Source: Janthinobacterium sp.
Lineage (GTDB): Bacteria; Pseudomonadota; Gammaproteobacteria; Burkholderiales; Burkholderiaceae_D
Length of the DNA: 38,319 nt
Assembly (NCBI GenBank): GCA_003133225.1
Contig: PKWL01000057.1
Location: 5,968 to 44,286, forward strand
Direction: 5' to 3'
Shown: positions 26,814 through 34,302 of the stretch, one piece after another
Layout: each line of letters begins with the position of its first letter
Numbering within the stretch: position 1 is the first letter of the stretch
Position numbers and translations under genes: made by a program
Notes under the pieces: model-generated
Database searches by the model: none
Seen by the model: the letters and a program-made list of their open reading frames with translations, nothing else
Told to the model about the DNA's origin: nothing

Positions 26814-27235
26814 TGCCCACCCGTTTTGGTGACCCAGCAGTTTGTGCTCGGCAGCGTCCAGCCGGTCGGGACCGCAACGGTAATCTTGGTGCCATTTTGA
26901 TCGACCGTGTAGGTAAACCCGGCCATGGCACCGGCGCCTAGCGCCTGCAGCGTAAAGGTAGTCGCCGTATTTACGGTGCACGAAAAAGCGAAATACGGAG
27001 TGGTGGTGCCATTGCTGGCGCCCGTGCAACCGCCGGCGCCGACATAGGTTTGATTGTCTTGGAAAAATTGTTCCATCTGCACCTGCTCGGACGCCAGCCC
27101 GGCAGTTGCCAGCGGGATTTTCCCTCTGATCACGTATTTGCTGTAGGCCGGCAACGCAACTGCAGTCAGGATGCCAATAATTACCACTACAATCATCACT
27201 TCGATCAGGGAAAAACCCTTGCTGGCACAGGCCAT
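26807..27235 (-). CDS. pilE: PilE-type minor pilin, first gene of the pilus operon
   Basis: 142 aa from ATG 27235, which gives a seven-residue leader MACASKG followed by FSLIEVMIVVVIIGILTAVA (Glu at +5). Upstream in frame, GTG 27280 has a much better ribosome site (GGGGAG, six bases away) but would make a 22-residue leader, long for type IVa pilins; translation could start at either. The globular domain has a Cys near GGCTGASN, another in FSCTVN, and a C-terminal pair TNCWVTKTGGQC. It resembles PilE of the fimU-pilVWXY1E cluster but is here at the front rather than the end of the operon. Confidence 0.85.
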   Translation of the reverse strand: MACASKGFSLIEVMIVVVIIGILTAVALPAYSKYVIRGKIPLATAGLASEQVQMEQFFQDNQTYVGAGGCTGASNGTTTPYFAFSCTVNTATTFTLQALGAGAMAGFTYTVDQNGTKITVAVPTGWTLPSTNCWVTKTGGQC

Positions 27236-27280
27236 GATGTATTGACTATCTTTCCCGCAGGGGTAAAAAGTCTTGTCCAC

Positions 27281-27942
27281 ACTAAGCTCCCCAAAAAAAG
27301 ACCGATCTGAACCCACCCCATTATAAGCGCATATATTTTCTAAAAGAAACAAATTGTGACTCCCGCCCGTAGCGACCAAAATACAATTCGTTCGTCCAAT
27401 TTTTTTAAATTGGGTTTCCGATATCTATTTAACGGACATACTTCTATCTCAAAATCATTGCAAACCCGATTCTGATCAAAAAGGTTTAAGGTTGGCCAGC
27501 GGGCCAGTCAGCCGTTTGATGGCAAGATTTACTCGACATGTTATTAAGATACTTGAATTGAAAAACCGCCATCTAGATTTCCATTTCGATATTAATCTGA
27601 CCGATTGCCGCCTTGTTGGCACCACTCTTGTTGGCCCGTTGTTCCAGCCTCGTCAATAGCGTATTTCCAGATACCTTTCACTTGAATGGACGCTTCCTTC
27701 ATTGCCGACTCCTTCCAACGTGATCGCGAAGACCTTTCAAGCAGGCTCAGGAATCGGATCGCCCATCCGCCGATCAACGAGCACGGCGCTCCGGTTGCTC
27801 AATGGCTACGGCGTCTGCCAGCGCGAAGCAAAATGACTGGCAAGGGGAAAAGGCATCCCATTGTTGCCCAGCATGCCAGCGCACCATCCGTTCAGCAAAG
27901 GGGCTTTGCTCAAACCCATTGATCGCCTCGCCTCGTGCGAGA
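27281..27942. other. Gene-poor region between the minor pilin operon and pilA
   Basis: About 660 bases that must contain the promoter of the pilE-to-pilY1 operon. The part nearest pilE (27300-27600) is AT-rich and holds an inverted repeat CCAATTT/AAATTGG (27396-27413). No convincing -24/-12 element was found on the minus strand. The part nearest pilA (27590-27940) has open frames on both strands that match nothing I recognise and could be remnants; the best of them is listed separately. Confidence 0.45.
27592..27702 (-). CDS. Possible small or decayed ORF of unknown function
   Basis: 36 codons from ATG 27702, with a strong ribosome site AAGGAG six bases upstream. The product begins MKEASIQVKGIWKYAIDEAG and is Gln/Gly-rich at its end. 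Shifting the reading frame just before its stop would continue as QINIEMEI and then stop, which looks like a natural C-terminus, so this could be a frameshifted remnant. I do not recognise it. It may equally be chance. Confidence 0.25.
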   Translation of the reverse strand: MKEASIQVKGIWKYAIDEAGTTGQQEWCQQGGNRSD

Positions 27943-27973
27943 GAACCAAAAAAAGGGCCGTTTAGGCCCTTTT
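27943..27973 (-). terminator. Intrinsic terminator of pilA
   Basis: A perfect nine-base stem AAAAGGGCC / GGCCCTTTT (27951-27959 and 27965-27973) with a five-base loop is followed on the minus strand by a run of T. It lies about 25 bases after the pilA stop and isolates pilA from the minor pilin operon. Confidence 0.9.
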
Positions 27974-27998
27974 GTGTTACGAATAGCATTTGACCGAA

Positions 27999-28481
27999 TT
28001 ATGCGCAATCACCTTGGCCCGACTTGAAGCCGCGGCCAGGTGTTGTGCTAATTACGTCGCAGGTCGTCCCACTATTGAGCCATAACATACTGGCAGCCCC
28101 GGCGGTTACCGTTGGCGTATCGACAATTGTAAGAGCAGCATTAGCGGCGCCGCCGGTCGCACCACTAGTGACCGTGATGACACCAGCCGTAACGGATGAT
28201 ATGACAGTAAGATTTTTGGTCACGCCCGGGGTCGGTACGTAACCATTGGCCGCACCCATATCGCACCCCGTAAAGGTTCCGGTTTCCTGATAACACATCG
28301 CAACGCCAAGCTTGACGGCGGCTAATTCAGCGATCCCTCCAGCTGCCCGTGTGCGGGATGTATAACTACTATATTGGGGAATCGCGACTGCCGCCAAAAT
28401 TCCGATAATAGCAACGACGATCATCAATTCAATCAGCGTGAAGCCTTTTTGAGCCTGTTGTTTGTACTGAGCGAATTTCAT
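27999..28481 (-). CDS. pilA: Major type IV pilin PilA
   Basis: 160 aa from ATG 28481 with a near-perfect GGAGG ribosome site four bases upstream; the frame is open to 28538 but transcription should start about there. Leader [13 protein letters not shown], cleaved after G13, then [20 protein letters not shown] with Phe at +1 and Glu at +5. The globular domain has four cysteines (C63, C73, C141, C159), so two disulfides are likely; the last pair (TTCDVIS to GQGDCA) would close the D-loop. It is the main pilus subunit, processed by PilD and assembled by PilB/PilC. It has its own sigma-54 promoter and terminator, fitting high, independent expression. Confidence 0.95.
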   Translation of the reverse strand: MKFAQYKQQAQKGFTLIELMIVVAIIGILAAVAIPQYSSYTSRTRAAGGIAELAAVKLGVAMCYQETGTFTGCDMGAANGYVPTPGVTKNLTVISSVTAGVITVTSGATGGAANAALTIVDTPTVTAGAASMLWLNSGTTCDVISTTPGRGFKSGQGDCA

Positions 28482-28547
28482 GTTACCTCCGAAGGGTTTG
28501 TGAGAGTAGAGTACCGAAGGCTGAGTCAGCCTTGCCAATCGGTATAG

Positions 28548-28563
28548 AGCAAGTAATGGGCCA
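28548..28563 (-). promoter_or_regulatory. Sigma-54 (-24/-12) promoter of pilA
   Basis: On the minus strand TGGCCCATTACTTGCT matches the consensus TGGCACG-N4-TTGCW, with both invariant GG and GC and correct spacing. Transcription would start near 28537, giving a leader of about 55 bases before ATG 28481. It fits control by PilR, encoded at 1-1216. Confidence 0.85.
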
Positions 28564-28594
28564 GACTACATTGGCTAAATAATGAATGGAAATA

Positions 28595-28634
28595 TTGTCT
28601 TAATGGCAAAAATGGCACCGCAAAACATGCTGTC
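28595..28634 (-). promoter_or_regulatory. Candidate PilR enhancer sites upstream of pilA
   Basis: TTGTC (28595-28599) and CTGTC (28630-28634), read on the plus strand, lie about 60 and 95 bases upstream of the predicted pilA start point. They resemble the (C/G)TGTC elements reported for PilR at Pseudomonas aeruginosa pilA. Such short motifs can occur by chance. Confidence 0.35.
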
Positions 28635-28671
28635 ACAAAAAGGTGGCACTGAAAAATCTCCGCCTTAAACC

Positions 28672-28699
28672 TTGGCATAGCAAATTTATCTGACATGAT
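28672..28699 (+). promoter_or_regulatory. Candidate sigma-70 promoter of the HTH/Sel1 gene
   Basis: TTGGCA (28672-28677), a 16-base spacer and CATGAT (28694-28699). Transcription would begin near 28706, downstream of the two ATG codons at 28695 and 28698, which fits use of the TTG start at 28728. Confidence 0.35.
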
Positions 28700-28727
28700 G
28701 GCATCTCATCAGAAAGAAAGGAAACCC

Positions 28728-29204
28728 TTGGAACTTATTAGTCTGGCAGCGGCGATAACGCTCACCCAATGGAGCGAACGCACCTTTTGGCGTAAATTTG
28801 CCGATGGCTCCATGGCGCGCAAGACGGGGAGCGGGAAAGCGATGATCCCTTTTGAGTTGATCGAGCCTCATCTATGCATGTCCCTGGGGCCTGAAGATCT
28901 TTCTGTTTTGGAAAGCGCAGACGGGGGAAGTGCGGCGGCTCAAAATGATCTGGCCGTGATTTTCCTGTCCAACGGCAAACCCAAAGGTGCCATTTATTGG
29001 TTGGAACTGGCCATCAAGCAAGACTTTGCAAGTGCCATGTATTTGCTCGGCCGCTGTTATTCAGACGGTAACGGACTCCCCAAGAACGAGAATCTAAGCA
29101 TCATGTGGATCGCCAAGGCAGCGTCTTATGGTCATACGATCGCACAAGCTCAAATGCAGGCTGTGCGCGACCAGATGACCGGAGCGAACAGTGGATCTCC
29201 CTGA
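28728..29204 (+). CDS. HTH-like / Sel1-repeat protein divergent from pilA
   Basis: 158 aa from TTG 28728, which has AAGGA five bases upstream; ATG 28695 would add eleven residues but has no ribosome site. The N-terminal 40 residues (MELISLAAAITLTQWSERTF, then WRKFADGSMARK) look like a small MerR/excisionase-type helix-turn-helix. Residues about 70-150 form two Sel1-like repeats (AAAQNDLAVIFLSNGKPKGA, SAMYLLGRCYSDGNGLPKNE, then IAKAASYGHTIAQAQMQ), an all-helical protein-binding fold. There is no signal peptide, so it is cytoplasmic. It is transcribed away from pilA and shares its control region, so it may regulate pilin expression; that is inference. Function is not known to me. Confidence 0.75.
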   Translation: MELISLAAAITLTQWSERTFWRKFADGSMARKTGSGKAMIPFELIEPHLCMSLGPEDLSVLESADGGSAAAQNDLAVIFLSNGKPKGAIYWLELAIKQDFASAMYLLGRCYSDGNGLPKNENLSIMWIAKAASYGHTIAQAQMQAVRDQMTGANSGSP

Positions 29205-29362
29205 ACAAACCGGCACCGACCCGCTTGCGCGATCGCTTTTGAACAGGCGAGGGCTGCAAACGCCCGCCACAGCTTCATTGAAGCCGGCCGCGGCTAGTCT
29301 GCGCATGAATTAGGGGTCGCTGACCGGATAGGGGTTGGTCTTTTTCAAGCTACATTCTGGCG

Positions 29363-29620
29363 TCATTTTCCGGGCAGGTATTTAAATAGCTGCCGATCAC
29401 GCAAGATTCGCGCAAAAAATCTTGCTCCCGCGGCGGGATGAGCAGTCCTTATTGGCATTTTTTTCTGATCATTGGACGGAAAATATCCGTAGCCGATGCC
29501 AACGTCCCAACCTTGGCTCGGCCATTCATTCTTATCGGAAACAGTCCGAACCCAGCCGATAGAGATAGAATGCGCAGGCATCCGCATAAACTCAGCTTCG
29601 CTTTTTACCAGCTTGAACAC
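29363..29620 (-). CDS. Possible hypothetical ORF antisense to the parE leader
   Basis: A frame open from GTG 29620 gives 85 residues; ATG 29587 gives 74. The translation has natural-looking composition for its size (SISIGWVRTVSDKNEWPSQG, then WDVGIGYGYFPSNDQKK and FFARILRDRQLFKYLPGK), unlike the Arg/Ala-rich shadow frames elsewhere. No ribosome site is convincing and I recognise no family. It overlaps no known gene but would run against the parE promoter. Could be chance or a remnant. Confidence 0.25.
   Translation of the reverse strand: MFKLVKSEAEFMRMPAHSISIGWVRTVSDKNEWPSQGWDVGIGYGYFPSNDQKKMPIRTAHPAAGARFFARILRDRQLFKYLPGK
29401..29425. repeat. Inverted repeat upstream of parE
   Basis: GCAAGATT (29401-29408) and AATCTTGC (29418-29425) are perfectly complementary with a nine-base loop. 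It lies about 200 bases before parE and 200 after the Sel1 gene. It could be an operator or a 3' hairpin; there is no T run. Confidence 0.5.
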
Positions 29621-29622
29621 GC

Positions 29623-31620
29623 ATGGCCACCAAAAAACCCGCATCCGACTACAGCGAATCATCCATCCGCGTCCTGAAAGGCTTGGAACCCGTCAAGCAG
29701 CGCCCGGGCATGTACACGCGCACTGAAAACCCGCTGCACATCATCCAGGAAGTGATCGACAACGCCTCCGATGAGGCGCTGGGCGGTTACTGCTCGCATA
29801 TCGGCGTCACGCAAAACGTTGACGGCAGCATCACCGTTGAAGACGACGGCCGCGGCATCCCGGTCGGATTGCACCCGGAAGAAAACATGCCGACCCTGGA
29901 AATCGTCTTCACGCGCCTGCACGCGGGCGGAAAATTCGACAAGGGTTCCGGCGGCGCCTATGCCTTTTCCGGCGGCCTGCACGGGGTCGGAGTCTCCGTC
30001 ACCAATGCGCTCTCGTCGCGCCTCGAGATCACAGTCTGGCGCCGCGAAGCGAACGGCGACGGCGTGCACCAGATGGCGTTCGCCGACGGCGAAGTGATCG
30101 AGCCTTTGAGCTCGCGTCCGGCCCCGCGCGACACCAAAAAGTCGGGGACGCGCGTAACCGCGTGGCCGAACCCGAAATATTTCGACTCGCCCCAGATCTC
30201 GCAGAGCGAACTGCAACGCCTGCTGCGCTCAAAAGCAGTGCTGTTGCCGGGCGTGAGCGTCACCTTGACCAACGCCAAGAGCGGCGACACCTTGACCTGG
30301 CTGTACGCCGACGGCTTGCGCGGCTACCTGACGGAAAGTCTGGCGCAAGTATCCAACGGCGAGACCTTAATTCCCCTGTTCGAAGGCGCGCAGTACGCCA
30401 CGGCGGAGACGGAAGGCTTTGCCGAAGGCGAAGGCGCAGCTTGGGTGGTGGCATGGACCGAGGAAGGCGGCGTCGTGCGCGAATCCTACGTCAACCTGAT
30501 TCCCACGTCGAACGGCGGCACCCACGAAGCGGGCCTTCGCGAAGGCTTGTTTGGCGCCGTGAAAAACTTCGTCGAGATGCATTCGCTGCTGCCCAAGGGC
30601 GTCAAGCTGTTGCCGGAAGATGTCTTCGCGCGCGCCTCGTTCGTGCTCTCGGCCAAAGTGCTGGACCCGCAATTCCAGGGCCAGATCAAGGAGCGCCTCA
30701 ATTCGCGCGACGCGGTGCGCCTGGTATCGTCCTTCATCAAGCCGCCGCTCGAATTGTGGCTCAACCAGCACGTCGACTACGGCAAGAAGCTGGCCGAACT
30801 GGTCATCAAGCAAGCCCAGTCGCGCCAACGCTCTTTGCAAAAAGTCGAGAAGAGGAAATCCTCGGGCGTGGCCGTGTTGCCGGGCAAGTTGACCGATTGC
30901 GAATCGACCGACATCACGAGGAACGAACTGTTCTTGGTCGAGGGCGACTCGGCCGGTGGCTCGGCCAAGATGGGTCGCGACAAGGAATTCCAAGCCATTT
31001 TGCCCTTGCGCGGTAAGGTCCTCAACTCGTGGGAGACGGACCGCGACCGCCTGTTTGCCAACAACGAGATCCACGACATCGCGGTCGCGATCGGTGTCGA
31101 CCCGCACGGCGACGCGAAAGCGCCCGACTTGAGCGGACTACGCTACGGCAAGATTTGCATCCTGTCCGATGCGGACGTGGACGGCTCGCACATCCAGGTG
31201 CTGCTTCTCACGCTGTTTTTCAAGCACTTCCCTCAGTTGATCGCCAACGGCCACATCTGCATCGCGCGCCCGCCCTTGTTCCGGGTCGATGCGCCGGCGC
31301 GCGGCAAGAAGCCGATCCAGAAGCTGTATGCGCTCGATGCCGGCGAACTGGTCGCCATCGAGGACAAGCTGCGCAAGGATGGCGTAAAAAATGGGGCCTG
31401 GGGCATCTCGCGCTTCAAGGGCCTGGGCGAAATGAATGCCGAGCAACTGTGGGAGACCACGATGAATCCCGACACGCGCCGGCTGTTGCCGGTGGCCCTG
31501 GGCGGCATCGAGCAGCCGGCGGCCGCCTCGCGCTTCAACATGCTGATGGGCAAAGGCGAAGCCGCCGCCCGCCGCGCCTGGATCGAGGAACACGGCAACG
31601 AAGCCGAAGCCGACATCTGA
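29623..31620 (+). CDS. parE: DNA topoisomerase IV subunit B (ParE)
   Basis: 665 aa. The GHKL ATPase domain has VIDNASDEALGGY (catalytic-base/Mg region), VEDDGRGIPVG and GGLHGVGVSVTNALS. The transducer domain follows, then a TOPRIM domain with LVEGDSAGGSAKMGRD (about 440-455) and SDADVDGSHIQ, which bind Mg2+. The C-terminal FKGLGEMNAEQLWETTMNP motif is shared by GyrB and ParE. The lack of the proteobacterial GyrB insert and the adjacent parC identify it as ParE rather than GyrB. Topoisomerase IV decatenates daughter chromosomes. ATG 29623 has no clear ribosome site. parC follows 93 bases downstream. Confidence 0.97.
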   Translation: MATKKPASDYSESSIRVLKGLEPVKQRPGMYTRTENPLHIIQEVIDNASDEALGGYCSHIGVTQNVDGSITVEDDGRGIPVGLHPEENMPTLEIVFTRLHAGGKFDKGSGGAYAFSGGLHGVGVSVTNALSSRLEITVWRREANGDGVHQMAFADGEVIEPLSSRPAPRDTKKSGTRVTAWPNPKYFDSPQISQSELQRLLRSKAVLLPGVSVTLTNAKSGDTLTWLYADGLRGYLTESLAQVSNGETLIPLFEGAQYATAETEGFAEGEGAAWVVAWTEEGGVVRESYVNLIPTSNGGTHEAGLREGLFGAVKNFVEMHSLLPKGVKLLPEDVFARASFVLSAKVLDPQFQGQIKERLNSRDAVRLVSSFIKPPLELWLNQHVDYGKKLAELVIKQAQSRQRSLQKVEKRKSSGVAVLPGKLTDCESTDITRNELFLVEGDSAGGSAKMGRDKEFQAILPLRGKVLNSWETDRDRLFANNEIHDIAVAIGVDPHGDAKAPDLSGLRYGKICILSDADVDGSHIQVLLLTLFFKHFPQLIANGHICIARPPLFRVDAPARGKKPIQKLYALDAGELVAIEDKLRKDGVKNGAWGISRFKGLGEMNAEQLWETTMNPDTRRLLPVALGGIEQPAAASRFNMLMGKGEAAARRAWIEEHGNEAEADI

Positions 31621-31713
31621 TTTTCCCTTTTCCGCCGCGCGCTGGCGTCTGGTGGGCACCACTTCCCTGCCCGTCAAACGCCGTGACGCGCCATTTTAAA
31701 GCACCGAATAACT

Positions 31714-34038
31714 ATGTCTACGCAAGCAAATTTGTTTGATCAACCGCCTGAGCCGCCCGAGCCGCCCGACAGTGAAACCTTGACCCTGTCCACCTTCGCG
31801 GAACGGGCCTATCTCGATTATGCGGTCTCGGTGGTGAAGGGGCGCGCCCTGCCGGACGTATGCGACGGCCAGAAGCCGGTGCAGCGCCGCATCCTGTACG
31901 CGATGAACGAACTGGGCCTAAATGCCACGGCCAAGCCGCGCAAGTCGGCCGCCGTGGTGGGCGACGTGCTCGGCAAACTGCACCCGCACGGCGACCAATC
32001 CGTGTATGACGCTCTGGTGCGCATGGCGCAAGACTTTTCGCTGCGCTACCCGCTAATTGACGGCCAGGGCAATTTCGGCTCGCGCGATGGCGATGGCGCG
32101 GCGGCGATGCGCTACACGGAAGCGCGCCTAACGCCCATCGCGCGCCTCTTGATGGAAGAAATCGGCTTTGGCACCGTCGATTTTCAGCCCAATTACGACG
32201 GCTCGACGACGGAGCCGAAACTGCTGCCAGCGCGCCTGCCGATCGTGCTTCTAAATGGGGCATCCGGGATCGCGGTCGGCCTAGCCACCGAAATTCCGTC
32301 GCATAACCTAACTGAAGTGGCGCAGGCAGCGGTCGCGCTGATCCGCAATCCGCAGTTGGCGCACAGCGAATTGATGCAGCTGATCCCCGGCCCCGATTTT
32401 CCCGGCGGGGGCCAGATCATCACGCCGCCGGGGCAGCTGCACGAGATGTACGCCACCGGCCGCGGCAGCATGAAAGTACGGGCCTTGTGGAAGATCGAGG
32501 AGTTAGCGCGCGGCCAGTGGCAGGCGGTCGTGACCGAACTGCCACCCGGGACGTCATCGCAAAAGGTGCTCGAAGAGATCGAGGAACTGACCAACCCGAA
32601 AATCAAGCTGGGCAAAAAGGCGCTGTCAGCGGACCAGAGCATGCTCAAGCAGCTGATTTTGGCGTCGCTCGACACCATCCGCGACGAGTCGGGGCGGGCG
32701 GCGGCGGTGCGCCTCGTGTTCGAGCCGAAATCGAAGAACCAGGACCAGAACGAATTCATGCAACTGCTGCTGGCGCACACCTCGCTCGAATCGTCGGCCT
32801 CGATCAATCTGGTGATGATCGGCGGCGACGGCCGCCCGCGCCAAAAGGGCTTGGGCGATATTTTGCGAGAGTGGATCGCCTTCCGCTTCGAGACCACGAC
32901 CCGGCGCAGCGCCTTCAAGTTGGGCAAGGTCGATGACCGCATCCATATTCTGGAAGGGCGCGAAGCGATCCTGCTCAACATCGACAAGGTGATCCACATC
33001 ATCCGCAACTCGGACGAGCCGAAAGCAGCGCTGATCGAGGCCTTCCGACTATCGGAGCGCCAGGCCGATGATATCTTGGACATTCGTCTGCGCCAGCTGG
33101 CACGCCTGGAAACCATCAAGATCGAGCAGGAACTAGCCGAGCTCCGGGCGGAACGGCAAGGCCTGCAAGACTTGCTCGAAAATCCGGCGTCGATGAAGCG
33201 CTGCATCATCCGGGAAATCGAAGCGGACCAAAAACAGTTTGGCGATGCGCGCCGCACCCTGATCGAAGAAGCGCAAAAAGCCGTGGCAGAACAAAAAATA
33301 GTCGATGAACCCGTCACGGTCATCATCTCGGAGACGGGCTGGGTACGCATGCGCGCGGGCATCGGCCACGACCCGGCCCAATTCACTTTCAAAACGGGCG
33401 ATGCGCTGTACGGCATTTTCGAATGCCGCAGCGTCGATACCCTGCTCGCCTTCGGTGCCAACGGCAAGGTCTATTCGGTGCCGGTGTCGGCACTGCCGAA
33501 TGGGCGCGGCGACGGCGTACCGATCACCACGCTGGTCGATCTGTCCGCCGGTGCGCGCATCCTCCATTATTTTGCCGGCAGCGCCGCGACGCCGCTGTTG
33601 CTGGCGTCCAGCGCCGGCTACGGCTTTTGCGCCAAGGCCGGCGACATGATCAGCCGCATCAAGGGCGGCAAGGCCTTCATGACGCTCGATGACGACAGCT
33701 TTCCGCTGCTGCCAAAAGTGATCGGTCCTCATGCCAGCGCAGTAGCCTGCCTGTCAGAAAAGGCGCGCCTGCTCGTGTTTGATCTAGATGAGATGAAAAC
33801 CCTGTCCAATGGGGGACGCGGCGTCATCCTGATGGTGCTGGAAGAAAACGAAAAACTGCTGGCGGTGCAGCCGATCAGCCAAAAAGGCGTGCTGGTGAAA
33901 GGCATCGGGCGTGGCGCCAAGCCGCAGGAAGTGAGCCTGTCGGCATCGGGACTGGCCTTCCATATCGGCAAGCGGGCGCGCAAGGGCAAGGCGCTGGCCG
34001 CCAAACTGAAACCCGTTTCTATGGCCGCTCTTGAATAA
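31714..34038 (+). CDS. parC: DNA topoisomerase IV subunit A (ParC)
   Basis: 774 aa, usual ParC length. The N-terminus carries a Pro/Glu run ([12 protein letters not shown]). The winged-helix domain has the quinolone-determining region [19 protein letters not shown] and the catalytic tyrosine in [15 protein letters not shown] (about Y134). A tower and coiled-coil region (about 370-500) includes [19 protein letters not shown]. The C-terminal beta-pinwheel is degenerate, as usual in ParC. The position equivalent to E. coli Ser80 is Gln here (GDQSV), followed by Ser. With ParE it forms the A2B2 enzyme that cuts and reseals DNA to separate chromosomes. It should be in one operon with parE. Confidence 0.97.
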   Translation: MSTQANLFDQPPEPPEPPDSETLTLSTFAERAYLDYAVSVVKGRALPDVCDGQKPVQRRILYAMNELGLNATAKPRKSAAVVGDVLGKLHPHGDQSVYDALVRMAQDFSLRYPLIDGQGNFGSRDGDGAAAMRYTEARLTPIARLLMEEIGFGTVDFQPNYDGSTTEPKLLPARLPIVLLNGASGIAVGLATEIPSHNLTEVAQAAVALIRNPQLAHSELMQLIPGPDFPGGGQIITPPGQLHEMYATGRGSMKVRALWKIEELARGQWQAVVTELPPGTSSQKVLEEIEELTNPKIKLGKKALSADQSMLKQLILASLDTIRDESGRAAAVRLVFEPKSKNQDQNEFMQLLLAHTSLESSASINLVMIGGDGRPRQKGLGDILREWIAFRFETTTRRSAFKLGKVDDRIHILEGREAILLNIDKVIHIIRNSDEPKAALIEAFRLSERQADDILDIRLRQLARLETIKIEQELAELRAERQGLQDLLENPASMKRCIIREIEADQKQFGDARRTLIEEAQKAVAEQKIVDEPVTVIISETGWVRMRAGIGHDPAQFTFKTGDALYGIFECRSVDTLLAFGANGKVYSVPVSALPNGRGDGVPITTLVDLSAGARILHYFAGSAATPLLLASSAGYGFCAKAGDMISRIKGGKAFMTLDDDSFPLLPKVIGPHASAVACLSEKARLLVFDLDEMKTLSNGGRGVILMVLEENEKLLAVQPISQKGVLVKGIGRGAKPQEVSLSASGLAFHIGKRARKGKALAAKLKPVSMAALE

Positions 34039-34122
34039 ATTGCGGCGCCCAGTGTGCGCCGTGGATGGCGTGCCGCCAAATGAAGCCCGCTAGCGGGACC
34101 CGGCATCCCCGTTTTTTGGTAC

Positions 34123-34159
34123 GATGCGCCCCAGCGCCTTGCATGGCGCATCAATTTTT
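34123..34159 (+). terminator. Candidate terminator of parE-parC
   Basis: GATGCGCC (34123-34130) and GGCGCATC (34145-34152) form a perfect eight-base stem with a 14-base loop, followed by AATTTTT. It lies about 85 bases after the parC stop. Confidence 0.55.
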
Positions 34160-34252
34160 CCAGGGCTCATTCGAAGCGAGATGACGGCGGTTGGCCGGAG
34201 GCAGTAAAATTTCTTGGGCGGCAAACTTTCCGGAACTCTTATGTGCGGGCGA

Positions 34253-34283
34253 AAAAAAAGACAGGAAAATCCTGTCTTTTTTT
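34253..34283. terminator. Bidirectional terminator after the Ala/Lys-rich gene
   Basis: AAAAAAAGACAGGA (34253-34266) and TCCTGTCTTTTTTT (34270-34283) form a hairpin with a three-base loop and A/T tracts on both sides, so it works in both directions. It lies 20 bases after the stop of the minus-strand gene at 34303. Confidence 0.88.
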
Positions 34284-34302
34284 ACTTTGAAGCCCGAGGC
34301 AA

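Larger units (their letters stand above)
29205..29622. other. Intergenic region upstream of parE
   Basis: About 420 bases. It contains the inverted repeat at 29401-29425 and an unassigned minus-strand frame (29363-29620), both listed separately. It must hold the parE-parC promoter, but no clear -35/-10 pair was seen. Confidence 0.45.

Noticed and set aside
27396..27413. CCAATTT/AAATTGG inverted repeat as a terminator
   Set aside because: The T tract is inside the stem and loop rather than after it, and no gene ends there.
27618..27633. Sigma-54-like TGGCACCACTCTTGTT on the plus strand
   Set aside because: The invariant GC at -12 is GT, and no supported gene lies downstream on that strand.
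28611..28660. Repeated TGGCAC motifs upstream of the HTH/Sel1 gene as -24 elements
   Set aside because: Neither has a TTGC at the correct distance.
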